Origin: Nitrospira sp. SG-bin2
Lineage (GTDB): Bacteria > Nitrospirota > Nitrospiria > Nitrospirales > Nitrospiraceae
Reading direction: 5' to 3'
Length of the DNA: 64,000 nt
Assembly (NCBI GenBank): GCA_002083405.1
Contig: LVWT01000050.1
Span: forward strand, 1 to 64,000
In this document: piece by piece, positions 25,678-34,902 of the stretch
Layout: each line of letters starts with the position of its first letter
Numbering within the stretch: the first letter of the stretch is position 1
Program-made: the position numbers and the translations under genes
Notes under the pieces: model-generated
The model's input: only the letters and a program-made list of their open reading frames with translations
What the model was told of the DNA's origin: nothing
Databases searched by the model: none

Positions 25678-26331
25678 TTACCGCAGTTCGACCACCGCCG
25701 ATGGATCGATGCTGAGATCACCGGCGACCAGCTTGGCCTTGCCTTCTTCCATACGAATGCCGGACACGGTCAATTGTCCCGCAGTCCGCGCGCTCACCGG
25801 CGCGCCCTGTGCATCCGTTGCCGTGAGAGCATACGAATAAATTCCTGCCGGCATAAGCGCCCCATTCTGGTTCCGTCCATCCCACTCGGAAAGATTGGCT
25901 CCTGCCGGACGATCCCGATAGTCCAGCGTACGGATGACTTGACCCTGTGGATCTAAAATGTTGACGCGCACAGCCGCAGCATTCTGGTCCAGGGCGTAAC
26001 TGATGGGAGCCGGCCCGGTACCCAGCTGAATGAGCGCACGATCGACCGTCACGGTCCGGCCGACCATCGGGAGCAGCGTAAACTGGAGTGACGCGGCCTG
26101 GGCATCGAGGCTCCGCTGGAGAAGCTGTGCCTGCTTTGCGCTTTGCTCCAATTGGCTGAATTGAGCAAGCTGGGCGACAAACTCGGTATTGTTGGTCGGA
26201 TTCAGCGGGTCCTGGTTCTTCAGCTGCGTGACGAGCAAGGTGAGAAAGTCTCCTTGTCCCAATTCACGGGGGCCCGTCGCCTTTGGCGTCGATGTGGTCG
26301 TGGTAGACGAGAGTGCGGAAAGATCGATCAT
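25678..26331 (-). CDS. flgD: Hook cap protein FlgD
   Basis: 217 residues from ATG 26331, with AAGGAG about 8 bases upstream; the longer frame would overlap fliK. N-terminal LGQGDFLTLLVTQLKNQDPL, NPTNNTEFVAQLAQFSQLEQ is the FlgD signature. The C-terminal part has the FlgD Ig/tudor pair (LSEWDGRNQNGALMPAGIYS). It scaffolds hook assembly and precedes flgE. Confidence 0.95.
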   Translation of the reverse strand: MIDLSALSSTTTTSTPKATGPRELGQGDFLTLLVTQLKNQDPLNPTNNTEFVAQLAQFSQLEQSAKQAQLLQRSLDAQAASLQFTLLPMVGRTVTVDRALIQLGTGPAPISYALDQNAAAVRVNILDPQGQVIRTLDYRDRPAGANLSEWDGRNQNGALMPAGIYSYALTATDAQGAPVSARTAGQLTVSGIRMEEGKAKLVAGDLSIDPSAVVELR

Positions 26332-26351
26332 GTCATGTACTCCTTCTCTGT

Positions 26352-28151
26352 TCAGGCCACAAGATTCAGCCGACCCTGGGACCATGATCGCCGGCTGTCA
26401 CGCGCCTCGAAGACCTGCGCCTCATCACCCTGAGACGAGCCCTGATTCCAGGCGCGGCCCTGGTCTTGAGACGGTCCCTGCTGGAACGACCGTCCTGCGC
26501 TTTGCCGATCGATATCGACACGGAACTGTCCCATTTCCAATCCATTCGCTTGCAACGCAGTCTGTAAACGATCCTGCCCATTGATAAGGAATTGCCCCAC
26601 CTCCGCCCTGTCTGACGACAGATACGTATGGACGACATCGTTCGCCATCGCCACGCGGACATTGATACGGCCGAGATCCGTCTGCGCCACTTCAAACACG
26701 ACCGACCGTGCGGTCGCGGACAGAGGTGATTCCCCGGCATCGCGAGAGGCCGGAACCGGCGGTGCCGGTGCGGGACTCGACACAGTAGAGGACTCAACAG
26801 GTCGAGACATGGAGAGCGCGGCTGTTCCGGCAGTCCCAACTTCACCGGCCGTCGCGCTCGCAAGACCTGCGGGAGTAGGTGTGGCTGTCATGTGGTGAGG
26901 CGATGGAGACTCATGGCCGGCCTGTTCCCGGCCACCCTGTTCGGACCAGTCCAAGCTCGATTGGAGCGCACCATCGGCAACCGTTTGACGATCGTACGGC
27001 ATGGTGGATAGCGGTTTCGTCTCGTGCGCATCGGTCTGCAACGGGGACGGCGCATTGGTCTGAATGATCACCGGGGCCGACCGCTCCGGCGATATTCCCT
27101 GAGGCGAGCGAGCGGAATCGGATGTAAGAGGAGCCGGCGCGTTCTCCGGCATCGGCCCTGCGGGAGAGCCCGAGAGTGTTCGATCGAGGTCAGCCTGCTG
27201 CGATAGCAGCGGCGACCCGTTCGATGGAGGAACCGATCGAGTTCCTCCGTAAGAATCGGTTGCCTTCTGTTCCACATCGCCAAGGGCCGATTGGACTCCA
27301 GAACCGGCATCCTTCTGTGCTTGGAGAACCGTTGCAGCGACAACACTCCTCATATCCTCCGACGATCCCTCATGCTTTATCTCGGTGTTGGGTCGGCTAT
27401 CCGGAAGCGGAAGCTCGCGGCTCGGCTCCTGACTCGGCAGTACCCCGGTCGCCGCAACGAAGGTGAGACCGGCCGGCGCCGAACTCAGGGATCCCTTTTC
27501 ATGCTGTTCTGCGCCTGACAGGGCACTTCCCTCTCCACTGACCGATTCCACGACATCCGCTTGTGCCATCGTTGGTGCCGGGGTGAGAACCTCGATCAGC
27601 GAGGACAGCGCCACCGACGAATCGGAATGGGTATCGTCCTCAAGCGCCGAGGAATCGAGACCCGCCTGTGACGCGTCGGCTGCGCCCGATGCCGCTGAAC
27701 CCGGATAGCTGCTTTCTTCTACCGCGCTCTTTTCGGATTCAGACTCTTGTTGATGTTGGGAAGAACGAGACTCCGAAGTCCCGACCTGGCTTTCTTGAGA
27801 TTCGAGATCTGTCCCTGCAGCATCAGCTTTTTCCGATGTATCCAAACCCGAGCGTCGGCTTTCCTCGGTCTTGTCCCTCTGTACTTCAGACGCTTGATAT
27901 CGCGAGGAACGATCCGCGACAGTCATTGTCCGCTCCGTCCGATCCGGCGCATTCAACGGCTGTCGGCCGCCTGGCTTTTGCGATGGCCCCGTCTCCCGCT
28001 CTCGGCTGATCGTCTGGAGAACCGCTGCAAATCTCTTCCGGGAACCGAACTCAGTTGAACGGTGTGCCGGCCTGGGCGGGCTGCCGGCGGATTCCGAGGA
28101 CAGGACCGCGTTCGACGCGGCACTCTGCGGGCTGAAGGCATTCACACTCAT
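26352..28151 (-). CDS. fliK: Hook-length control protein FliK
   Basis: 599 residues. The first 460 or so are low-complexity, rich in Ser, Glu, Ala and Pro, as expected for the ruler part. The C-terminal region is the FliK substrate-switch domain (FEVAQTDLGRINVRVAMAND, then VGQFLINGQDRLQTALQANG, MGQFRVDID). It measures the hook and triggers FlhB. It precedes flgD by 20 bases. Confidence 0.9.
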   Translation of the reverse strand: MSVNAFSPQSAASNAVLSSESAGSPPRPAHRSTEFGSRKRFAAVLQTISRERETGPSQKPGGRQPLNAPDRTERTMTVADRSSRYQASEVQRDKTEESRRSGLDTSEKADAAGTDLESQESQVGTSESRSSQHQQESESEKSAVEESSYPGSAASGAADASQAGLDSSALEDDTHSDSSVALSSLIEVLTPAPTMAQADVVESVSGEGSALSGAEQHEKGSLSSAPAGLTFVAATGVLPSQEPSRELPLPDSRPNTEIKHEGSSEDMRSVVAATVLQAQKDAGSGVQSALGDVEQKATDSYGGTRSVPPSNGSPLLSQQADLDRTLSGSPAGPMPENAPAPLTSDSARSPQGISPERSAPVIIQTNAPSPLQTDAHETKPLSTMPYDRQTVADGALQSSLDWSEQGGREQAGHESPSPHHMTATPTPAGLASATAGEVGTAGTAALSMSRPVESSTVSSPAPAPPVPASRDAGESPLSATARSVVFEVAQTDLGRINVRVAMANDVVHTYLSSDRAEVGQFLINGQDRLQTALQANGLEMGQFRVDIDRQSAGRSFQQGPSQDQGRAWNQGSSQGDEAQVFEARDSRRSWSQGRLNLVA

Positions 28152-28202
28152 AAAGAAGCGGTACCCTCTCTGACTTGATCAACCGGCACGCCAAGGGACA
28201 AT

Positions 28203-28217
28203 ACAAAGCTCGTGCCA
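28203..28217 (-). promoter_or_regulatory. Probable sigma54 promoter upstream of fliK
   Basis: The minus strand reads TGGCACGAGCTTTGT: an exact -24 element and correct spacing, with TTGT in place of TTGC at -12. It is about 50 bases from the fliK ATG, like the sites before fliL and flgB. The -12 mismatch lowers certainty. Confidence 0.6.
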
Positions 28218-28334
28218 CAGGCATTGGGCAACAAAACCCCACAAACTACAGCTTTTTTCTGGAGATAGAGGCTGAACGGCTGCTCACAAGGAAGTTTTTA
28301 CTGGGTAGCAGGAACTTTCTTGCCGGTGTGAACT

Positions 28335-28440
28335 GCGTTGTGCGTGAAACGTATCTCGTATCTCGCAAACAAAGACACCCGTTATAGAAATGCTCTTTCC
28401 GTCCTGCGCTTCACGCTTCACGAGATACGAGCGACGCGTG
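28335..28440 (+). repeat. Dispersed repeat family B, copy 2
   Basis: In the 28152-28480 gap between motE and fliK. It carries CGTATCTCGTATCTCGCAAA, then CTTTCCGTCCTGCGCTTCAC and CACGAGATACGAG. The outer words CGTATCTCG and CGAGATACG are inverted copies of each other. The central 'CTTTCCGTCCTGCGCTTCAC' recurs exactly in copy 3. Confidence 0.75.
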
Positions 28441-28480
28441 GAGCTTGCAGCAGAAGTGCTCGTGGACCATGCGGGTTCGA

Positions 28481-29218
28481 TTACGGTTTTTGCGCGAGCA
28501 GCTGCACGCTGAGTTTGGCCGCGTGCTCCGGCTTGACCTGGGCAAGGATCGCCGCAGCAGATTTTGTTTTGACAAGGCGGAGGATTTCGATCGCCTTCTG
28601 ATCAGGCATCCGCTCCAGCCGGATTGCCGCGTCCTCTGACGGCATCGCCTCATACATCTTGGCGAGCTGATTCTTCTGCGCCTGCGCAAGGCGTTCCTTG
28701 GGCGGCGGTTGATCCGCCTTCGCACGCACACTTTCAATCCGTTTTTCCAACACTTCATTCTTCGCCAAGACCTTTTCGACCTCGGCCCGCACCATCATGA
28801 GCCGCTCTTCGTTCTGGCGGACAGCATCTTCCCGACGGTCGAGATCGCGCTTTCGCAGATCCAACATTCCGAGCACTTCTCGCGGCACATCCAGTGCCGG
28901 CCCCTGTGTCGGCGGAGCAAGCAGCCGGCTACTCTCGTCGAATTCTGCTTCTTGCGCATCGGCAGGAAGGACCAGTGGAACAGCTTGTGAGGCAGCTGTT
29001 TGTGCCGGAACCGCAGCCGGCCGCAGTTTGTCTTTCGGATTATTGGAAGCTTGCCCCAGTTGCACCATGATCCATAAGAGAATCGTAGAACCGACGACGC
29101 CTCCTGCGATCGTCCAGAGCGAGGACCGCCGTTGCGAAGGCGACAGCGCCGCCTTAGACCGGCCGGCACGGCTGAGAAAAATACCATCTCCTGTGGATCG
29201 CGATGATTGTGCGTTCAT
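28481..29218 (-). CDS. motE: MotE-like flagellar protein (MgtE-N-like domain)
   Basis: 245 residues. One N-terminal membrane segment (about residues 35-53) is followed by a coiled coil (about 110-175, rich in RR, EE and KK heptads) and a C-terminal helical domain (AKMYEAMPSEDAAIRLERMP, AILAQVKPEHAAKLSVQLLA). This layout matches MotE, a periplasmic chaperone for the stator protein MotC in alphaproteobacteria. No motC is seen here, so the exact role is inferred. The start overlaps the fliJ stop by 4 bases. Confidence 0.75.
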   Translation of the reverse strand: MNAQSSRSTGDGIFLSRAGRSKAALSPSQRRSSLWTIAGGVVGSTILLWIMVQLGQASNNPKDKLRPAAVPAQTAASQAVPLVLPADAQEAEFDESSRLLAPPTQGPALDVPREVLGMLDLRKRDLDRREDAVRQNEERLMMVRAEVEKVLAKNEVLEKRIESVRAKADQPPPKERLAQAQKNQLAKMYEAMPSEDAAIRLERMPDQKAIEILRLVKTKSAAAILAQVKPEHAAKLSVQLLAQKP

Positions 29219-29658
29219 GACACACCCCTTCTGGCACGATGCTGAAACATACGGCCCGCTGCTTCATCCATCACCTGCTGCTCCCGTCGGTGCAACTCGG
29301 CATCATGCGCCTCCCGCTGACGTTCAAGAAGGCGATCGAGTATTTTTCGTTCCTGGGCCGCTTCAACAAGACGGGCATGGGCACTGGTCCACACCTCGGT
29401 CAGATGGCCCACTGCGCTTCGCGCCTGTCTCAACGCGGCCCGTTGCACATCCAGACGTCCCTGCCATTCCCACAAAGCCTCGATAACCAATCCCTGCTCG
29501 GTGTGGAGCTGATAGGCCGACGTGTCCGACTGAATCTGCGCTTCAAGCGCATCGCACCGCTGCTCCATGCTGACCAATTCTTGAGTCGCCTGTGCCAACT
29601 CCATCGTGAGCGCTTCCTGTGCCTGTACTCGCAACTTCCGCAACGAATCGAGTCTCAT
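29215..29658 (-). CDS. fliJ: Flagellar export protein FliJ
   Basis: 147 residues forming an antiparallel coiled coil (LRKLRVQAQEALTMELAQAT and a long second helix), the FliJ pattern. It inserts into the FliI hexamer and couples it to FlhA. The start overlaps the fliI stop by 4 bases. The sequence is weakly conserved; position is strong support. Confidence 0.88.
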   Translation of the reverse strand: MRLDSLRKLRVQAQEALTMELAQATQELVSMEQRCDALEAQIQSDTSAYQLHTEQGLVIEALWEWQGRLDVQRAALRQARSAVGHLTEVWTSAHARLVEAAQERKILDRLLERQREAHDAELHRREQQVMDEAAGRMFQHRARRGVS

Positions 29659-30962
29659 GCTGCCTGTTGAGCCAGGGCGCGTAGCCCTTGAATCGACGCG
29701 CCCAATGCTGCTGACTCATCGATCCCCTGCCGAAGATACGCATTGACGGCATCTTGGGCCCTGACAGCCCGGTCGAGAGTCTTATTCATACCCTGCTTAT
29801 ACGCGCCGAGAAGGATGAGATCTTCGGACTGCCGATATCGAGCGATCAATTCCCGAACAGTTCCTGCCGCGTCACCGTGTTCCCGACCGACGATATCGCG
29901 CATCACACGGCTGGTACTTTGCAATAGATCGATCGCGGGAAAATGATTCTGCGCCGCCAACGCGCGTGACAACACGATATGCCCGTCGAGAATCGACCGC
30001 GCGGCATCAGCTACTGGATCCGTCAGATCATCTCCATCGACCAGCACGGTATACAAACCGGTAATGGCGCCTGCGCCGGATCCGGTGCCGACACGCTCCA
30101 GAAGTTTGGGCAGCATTGTGAATACAGACGGCGTATAGCCTTTGGTCGCCGGCGGCTCCCCGATCGCAAGACCGACTTCCCGCTGGCTGTACGCCAACCG
30201 AGTGAGAGAATCCATCAATAAGAGCACTTGTTTCCCCGCATCGCGAAAGTATTCAGCCACGGTGGTCGCCACCAGTGCCGCGCGCAGCCGTACCAGCGGC
30301 GCTTGATCCGACGTAGCCACGATGACGACCGACCGTTGAAGCGCGGCATGACCCAGGTCGCGCTCCAGGAATTCTTTGACCTCGCGCCCGCGTTCACCGA
30401 TGAGTGCGATGACGTTGACATCGGCGTTCGTGTACCGGCTGATCATTCCCAGCAAGACGCTCTTCCCGACGCCGGAACCCGAGAAGATTCCCATCTTCTG
30501 CCCCTGCCCGCATGTCAGAAATCCGTTGATGGCGCGGATCCCAAGATCCAGCGGTGTACGGATACGCGCGCGCTGCAGCGGGTTGGGTGGAGCGGCATGG
30601 AGCGGATATCGTTCGAGATACGGGACAGCCCCCTTCTCATCGAGCGGACGTCCGAGCCCATCCAGAATGCGCCCCAATAGACCCGGCCCGACGGGTAAAT
30701 GCGCAACCTGGCCGGTCATGGTGATGAGGCTACCCGGTCCGATACCCTGCATCTCTCCCAGCGGCATCAGCAACACGCGATCGCCGCGGAAGCCCACCAC
30801 TTCTGCGGCGATCGACCCGCCGCCGTCTTCCCTGCTGATCTCGCAGAGTTCACCCACCGTGGTCATAGGCGCATAGCCCTCGATCACGAGGCCGACAGCT
30901 TGGGCAACCCGCCCTGAGACTGCGACAGGATCGACACGATCCAGCAGGCGGCTAAGATTCAT
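29655..30962 (-). CDS. fliI: Flagellum-specific ATPase FliI
   Basis: 435 residues: Walker A GIFSGSGVGKSVLLGMI, ALIGERGREVKEF, LLLMDSLTRLAYSQREVGLA, and GEPPATKGYTPSVF, all hallmarks of the FliI/F1-beta family. It powers docking of export substrates. Its start overlaps the end of the REC-FliH gene by 11 bases, so regulator and ATPase are co-translated. Confidence 0.97.
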   Translation of the reverse strand: MNLSRLLDRVDPVAVSGRVAQAVGLVIEGYAPMTTVGELCEISREDGGGSIAAEVVGFRGDRVLLMPLGEMQGIGPGSLITMTGQVAHLPVGPGLLGRILDGLGRPLDEKGAVPYLERYPLHAAPPNPLQRARIRTPLDLGIRAINGFLTCGQGQKMGIFSGSGVGKSVLLGMISRYTNADVNVIALIGERGREVKEFLERDLGHAALQRSVVIVATSDQAPLVRLRAALVATTVAEYFRDAGKQVLLLMDSLTRLAYSQREVGLAIGEPPATKGYTPSVFTMLPKLLERVGTGSGAGAITGLYTVLVDGDDLTDPVADAARSILDGHIVLSRALAAQNHFPAIDLLQSTSRVMRDIVGREHGDAAGTVRELIARYRQSEDLILLGAYKQGMNKTLDRAVRAQDAVNAYLRQGIDESAALGASIQGLRALAQQAA

Positions 30963-31983
30963 TATTGGCCCTGTTCTTCAATGCGCTGCCCAAACGAAGC
31001 AGCTGAGTGTCCAATGACGCGTCGATCACACGATTGGCGGTATGAATAAGACAACTCCCCCGCGTAATCGAGGCCATCGGCTCGATTTTTACCGTGAGCG
31101 CGAGATCACGCAGTTCCGCAAGTTCGGCTTGAGCAGATTCCAGCGCCGGCGCATCGGCCGGATGCACCTGAATCACGACAACGCCGGACTCCCGCACCGC
31201 CGTCACCGCAGACTTGGCTTGCGCCACAATCTGGTCTTTACAAGCGGCCGCCGACTCATGAAGGACTTTCGACGCAATGTGAATGGCCAACGCGGCAATC
31301 TCATCTTCCATCGTCCGCTGAAGAGAAGACTGCGCCTCGGCCAGCTTCCGCATCGCACCGGTAAACAGGGCCCGTTCATGCCGGCGCTCCTCTTCCGCAC
31401 ACTGTTGACCTTCCTTCAGCCCCCGCTCGAATTCTGTCAACCCGTCCGCTCCCCGTAATGACCCGTCGTCACCAAACGTTTGGAACGGCAGGTTCGACAG
31501 ATGAAACGCCCCGGACCGAACAGCCGCATGTTTGAGAACGGTCTGTTCTGCACGCAACCGGTGGAGTTCCAGCAACCGGCGCGCCGTCGTCAAGACCACA
31601 CCATTGTCGATGGGCTTCATCAAAAAATCGCTGGCACCGGCCTTCATGGCACGCACGGCGAGTTCGATGGTTGCCGATCCTGTGATGACTACCCCGATGA
31701 TTCGATGGTCGATGGTGAGTGCCTCTTCCAGAACGGCGATGCCATCCTGATCCGGCAACGACACATCGATGAGCATCAGCGCGGGAGCGGACTGTTTCAC
31801 CATGGCAATGGCATCCCGCCCAGATCCAGCCGCCCGAATGGACACCCCTTCAGCCCGGAAGAGCTCTAGAAATAAACTCCGGATCGGTTCATCGTCATCG
31901 ACAGCCAAAATCGTCCCGTGAAGCCGTGGACCTCCCGTCTGTCCACGAAGAGCCTGCGCCGTCATGGTTGCCCCGGTCGACAT
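30952..31983 (-). CDS. fliH: FliH with an N-terminal response-regulator receiver domain (REC-FliH)
   Basis: 343 residues. Residues about 23-140 are a complete receiver domain: acidic pair in LAVDDDEP (Asp29/Asp30), phosphoacceptor Asp73 in MLIDVSLPD, Thr101 in VITGSA, and Lys123 in FLMKPID. Residues about 180-343 are FliH: a helical segment (FERGLKEGQQCAEEERRHER), IASKVLHES, VIQVHPAD and the end RGSCLIHTANRVIDASLDTQ. The gene occupies the normal fliH place between fliG and fliI, no other fliH is seen, and it overlaps fliI by 11 bases. FliH normally restrains FliI and docks it on FliN/FlhA through its N-terminus; here that end is a phosphorylatable domain. Phospho-control of export is inferred. 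The kinase is unknown. Confidence 0.9.
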   Translation of the reverse strand: MSTGATMTAQALRGQTGGPRLHGTILAVDDDEPIRSLFLELFRAEGVSIRAAGSGRDAIAMVKQSAPALMLIDVSLPDQDGIAVLEEALTIDHRIIGVVITGSATIELAVRAMKAGASDFLMKPIDNGVVLTTARRLLELHRLRAEQTVLKHAAVRSGAFHLSNLPFQTFGDDGSLRGADGLTEFERGLKEGQQCAEEERRHERALFTGAMRKLAEAQSSLQRTMEDEIAALAIHIASKVLHESAAACKDQIVAQAKSAVTAVRESGVVVIQVHPADAPALESAQAELAELRDLALTVKIEPMASITRGSCLIHTANRVIDASLDTQLLRLGSALKNRANNES

Positions 31984-32976
31984 TTAGACCAATTGTTCTC
32001 CTGCGCCGGCAATCACAATGCGCCCTTCCTCTTCCAGCTTGCGACAGACCTTCAGCAGATTCTGCTGCGCCTTCTCGACATCGGACACTTTGACGGGCCC
32101 CTTTGCCTCCATGTCTTCCTTGAGCATTTCAGCGGCGCGGCTCGACATGTTTTTAAAGAATTTCTCCTTGACGTCGGGATTCGCGCCGCGTAGCGCAAGC
32201 GGGAGATCATCCTTGCTGATCTCCTTCATCAGCTCCTGTATGCCGCGGTCGTCTACTTTGATCAAATCGTCGAACACAAACATGAGTGCACGGATGGAAT
32301 CGGCCAGCGTCTGGCTCTTCTCTGCAATCTTGGCCATGATGCCGCCTTCATTGGTTTTGTCCATCCGCGTCAGAATGTCGGCCATCACCTCGGCTCCGCC
32401 GATGCTCTGACCGCCCAACCCCTTGCTTGCCAACAATGTTTCTTGCAAACTCTGGCTCAATTCCTCCAAGACATCCGGCTGTACGTCTTCCATGGTCGCA
32501 AGCCGTAATGCCACATCGCCGCGCATGGCATCCGGCAGTCCGGCGAGCACCTGCCCGGCCTGGTCGCTTTCAAGATGGGCCAGAATCACCGCCACCGTTT
32601 GCGGATGTTCGATCTTCATCATTTGGGCAATGCTCTTCGCATCCACCCAGCGCAGCGTCTCCAATCCGGGATAGCTTTTCCGGGTCATCGATTCGATAAT
32701 GCGCGCCGCTTTCTCGGGGCCCAGCGCCTTGATCAGGACGGTCTTGATGTATTCTTTTCCCTGAAACTGCACATCCCCCGTCGCGCTCGCCAGCTTAAAA
32801 TCCAGAATTACCGAATCTTCCTCATCCCGTGAAATCTGCGCCGTCCCGCTCATAGAGGCACCCAGCTTTTTGATCTCTTTGGGATCAAGCTGCTTCAAGA
32901 CTTGTGCGGCCGCTTCTTCGCCGATCGCACGAAGGAGAATCGCCGTCTTCTGCTCACCAGTCAGATTCTTAGCCAT
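31984..32976 (-). CDS. fliG: Motor switch protein FliG
   Basis: About 330 residues from ATG 32976 (MAKNLTGEQKTAILLRAIGE), two bases after the fliF stop. IEHPQTVAVILAHLESDQAG is the conserved EHPQ motif, and the C-terminal torque helix region has MFVFDDLIKVDDRGIQELMK. It links the MS ring to the C ring and interacts with the stator. Confidence 0.97.
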   Translation of the reverse strand: MAKNLTGEQKTAILLRAIGEEAAAQVLKQLDPKEIKKLGASMSGTAQISRDEEDSVILDFKLASATGDVQFQGKEYIKTVLIKALGPEKAARIIESMTRKSYPGLETLRWVDAKSIAQMMKIEHPQTVAVILAHLESDQAGQVLAGLPDAMRGDVALRLATMEDVQPDVLEELSQSLQETLLASKGLGGQSIGGAEVMADILTRMDKTNEGGIMAKIAEKSQTLADSIRALMFVFDDLIKVDDRGIQELMKEISKDDLPLALRGANPDVKEKFFKNMSSRAAEMLKEDMEAKGPVKVSDVEKAQQNLLKVCRKLEEEGRIVIAGAGEQLV

Positions 32977-32978
32977 GC

Positions 32979-34562
32979 TCAGCCGTTCGCAGAAGAGCTC
33001 TTTAACCACTGTTTCACGACGACAGCCGTGGTGTCAGGATTCTTTCTGGCCATGTCGATGATTTGGGCGCGATCGGGCGCTCCGGGGATCGCGGCGGCCG
33101 CCGCAGCCGCCGAAAGAGGCAGCGACGCAGATCCGCCGGCCTCGGGCTCCTGCCTATCGGCGGTGCCCAGCATGGCGATCAATGGCCGGACGACGAACAA
33201 GAGGATCATAAGAAAGAGGAGAGCCCCGACACCGTAGCGCAGATAGGGCAGCCATGGGTTCGGCCCTTCCGATGCGGCTTCGGCCGCCGACGTCGGCTGT
33301 TCGTCCGGCCCTAAGCCGAATTGAACATTGACCACTTGGACTTGATCCTGCCGTTCCGCTGAAAAGCCCATCGCTTTTTTGACAATCTCCTCGATGCGCT
33401 TCAAATCTTCTTCCGACCGTGGCGTATATTTCCTGGCAGATTCAGCAGCGGTGTTGTCCGCCGATGCTCCGTCTCCGGCCTGAGCCGCTGCATATGTTCC
33501 ATCAACCAACACAGCCACCGATAACTTCTTGATCGCGCCGACCGGCTCCACGATTTTTGACACCGTGCGGCTGATCTCATAGTTGACGGTCTCATTCTTT
33601 GTCACACTGTTATTCGAACTGCTCTGCGCCGGCTCCTGATCCGTCCCCGGGGGCACGTTCGATTGCACGCCCGGAATGCCGCCCGATATCCCGTTGACCC
33701 CGCTGGACTTTTCTTGGCCGCGTTGCTCACTTCTGGCCACCTGGCTGTTCGGATCGTACCGTTCTTCCGTAGTCTCTATTTTGCGGAAATCTACCAAGCT
33801 GGACACACGCACGACCGCTTTATTGATCCCGACGATCCGCTCCAGCATCGTTTGGATACGGGTTTCGATATCCTTCTCGATATTGCGCTGATACTCAAGC
33901 TGCGAGTTCGTCAACCCGGCCGTCTCGTCCTCTGTGACCGTGCTGGACAGCATTCGGCCATGACCGTCGACGATCGTCACGTCACGGGCTTGCAACCCTT
34001 CGACGCTGCTGGACACCAAGTGAATCACACCCTGCACTTGCGATTTCGTCAGTGCCTGTCCGTTGCGCAACGCCAGGATGACGGAGGCCCGTGCTTTGTC
34101 CTGCTCATTGGCAAACAACCGCCGCTCCGGCATGGCCAGATGGACCCGCGCCCGCTCGACCTCCGGCATTTGCGCAATCGTCCTGGCCAACTCGCCCTGC
34201 AGCGCACGGCGGTAATTGAGTTTCTGGACGAACTCGGACATGCCGATCGAAGTGCGGTCGAAAATCTCGTAGCCGACCCCCCCTCCATGCGGCAGGCCCT
34301 GTGTCGCCAGTTGCAGCCGAAGGTCGTGGACCTGCGCACTGGGCACCAGCACCGTTGCGCCGCCTCCCGTCGTCTCATACGGAACCTTCGTTTCTTTGAG
34401 CTTGTCGATGATCGCCGCCGCGTCTTCACCGTTGAGATTCGTGAAGAGAACCTGCATGTCAGGCTGCTGCGTCCATAAGGCCAATGCAATCAGGCCCGCC
34501 ACCGACCCGGCCAGAGCCAGCAGAATGATCATCCGTTGATTGATTGAAAATTGTGAAAACAT
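32979..34562 (-). CDS. fliF: MS-ring protein FliF
   Basis: 527 residues: first membrane helix near residues 13-28, the periplasmic ring-building domains (MQVLFTNLNGEDAAAIIDKL, then GGGVGYEIFDRTSIGMSEFV, ARTIAQMPEVERARVHLAMP), a second membrane helix (about 440-460) and a short cytosolic tail binding FliG. Standard length. Confidence 0.97.
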   Translation of the reverse strand: MFSQFSINQRMIILLALAGSVAGLIALALWTQQPDMQVLFTNLNGEDAAAIIDKLKETKVPYETTGGGATVLVPSAQVHDLRLQLATQGLPHGGGVGYEIFDRTSIGMSEFVQKLNYRRALQGELARTIAQMPEVERARVHLAMPERRLFANEQDKARASVILALRNGQALTKSQVQGVIHLVSSSVEGLQARDVTIVDGHGRMLSSTVTEDETAGLTNSQLEYQRNIEKDIETRIQTMLERIVGINKAVVRVSSLVDFRKIETTEERYDPNSQVARSEQRGQEKSSGVNGISGGIPGVQSNVPPGTDQEPAQSSSNNSVTKNETVNYEISRTVSKIVEPVGAIKKLSVAVLVDGTYAAAQAGDGASADNTAAESARKYTPRSEEDLKRIEEIVKKAMGFSAERQDQVQVVNVQFGLGPDEQPTSAAEAASEGPNPWLPYLRYGVGALLFLMILLFVVRPLIAMLGTADRQEPEAGGSASLPLSAAAAAAAIPGAPDRAQIIDMARKNPDTTAVVVKQWLKSSSANG

Positions 34563-34594
34563 GTCGGCTGCCCGCCTTTATCCGGTTTGATTCG

Positions 34595-34900
34595 TCAAAT
34601 CTGCATGCGCTGAATTTCTTCGTACGCGGTGACGAGTTTATTCCTGATCTGCATCATCAGTTGAAAGGACACGTCGGCCTGCTGCAAGGCCACCATCGTA
34701 CGATGAATGTCCTGCGACTGACCCGTCATCAGGGCATCGACGGCCTGTTCCGCTTGGAAATCCACGTCGTTGACCTTGCCGACAGCGGCTTTCAGTGAAT
34801 CCAGAAACCCTCCGGCCCCGGCCGTCGTCTTTGCAGAGCCGAGCGACGGCGCATCGGGAACAGCGGAGACTGTCTGCGCAATGCCTTGAATAGAACTCAT
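34595..34900 (-). CDS. fliE: MS ring-rod junction protein FliE
   Basis: 101 residues from ATG 34900, with GGGAGGT 5 bases upstream. The end ADVSFQLMMQIRNKLVTAYE, EIQRMQI is the FliE signature. It connects FliF to the rod. Confidence 0.95.
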   Translation of the reverse strand: MSSIQGIAQTVSAVPDAPSLGSAKTTAGAGGFLDSLKAAVGKVNDVDFQAEQAVDALMTGQSQDIHRTMVALQQADVSFQLMMQIRNKLVTAYEEIQRMQI

Positions 34901-34902
34901 CA

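Noticed and set aside
33663..34478. Plus-strand 271-codon frame opposite fliF
   Set aside because: Antisense shadow of a secure gene; composition is Arg/His-rich.
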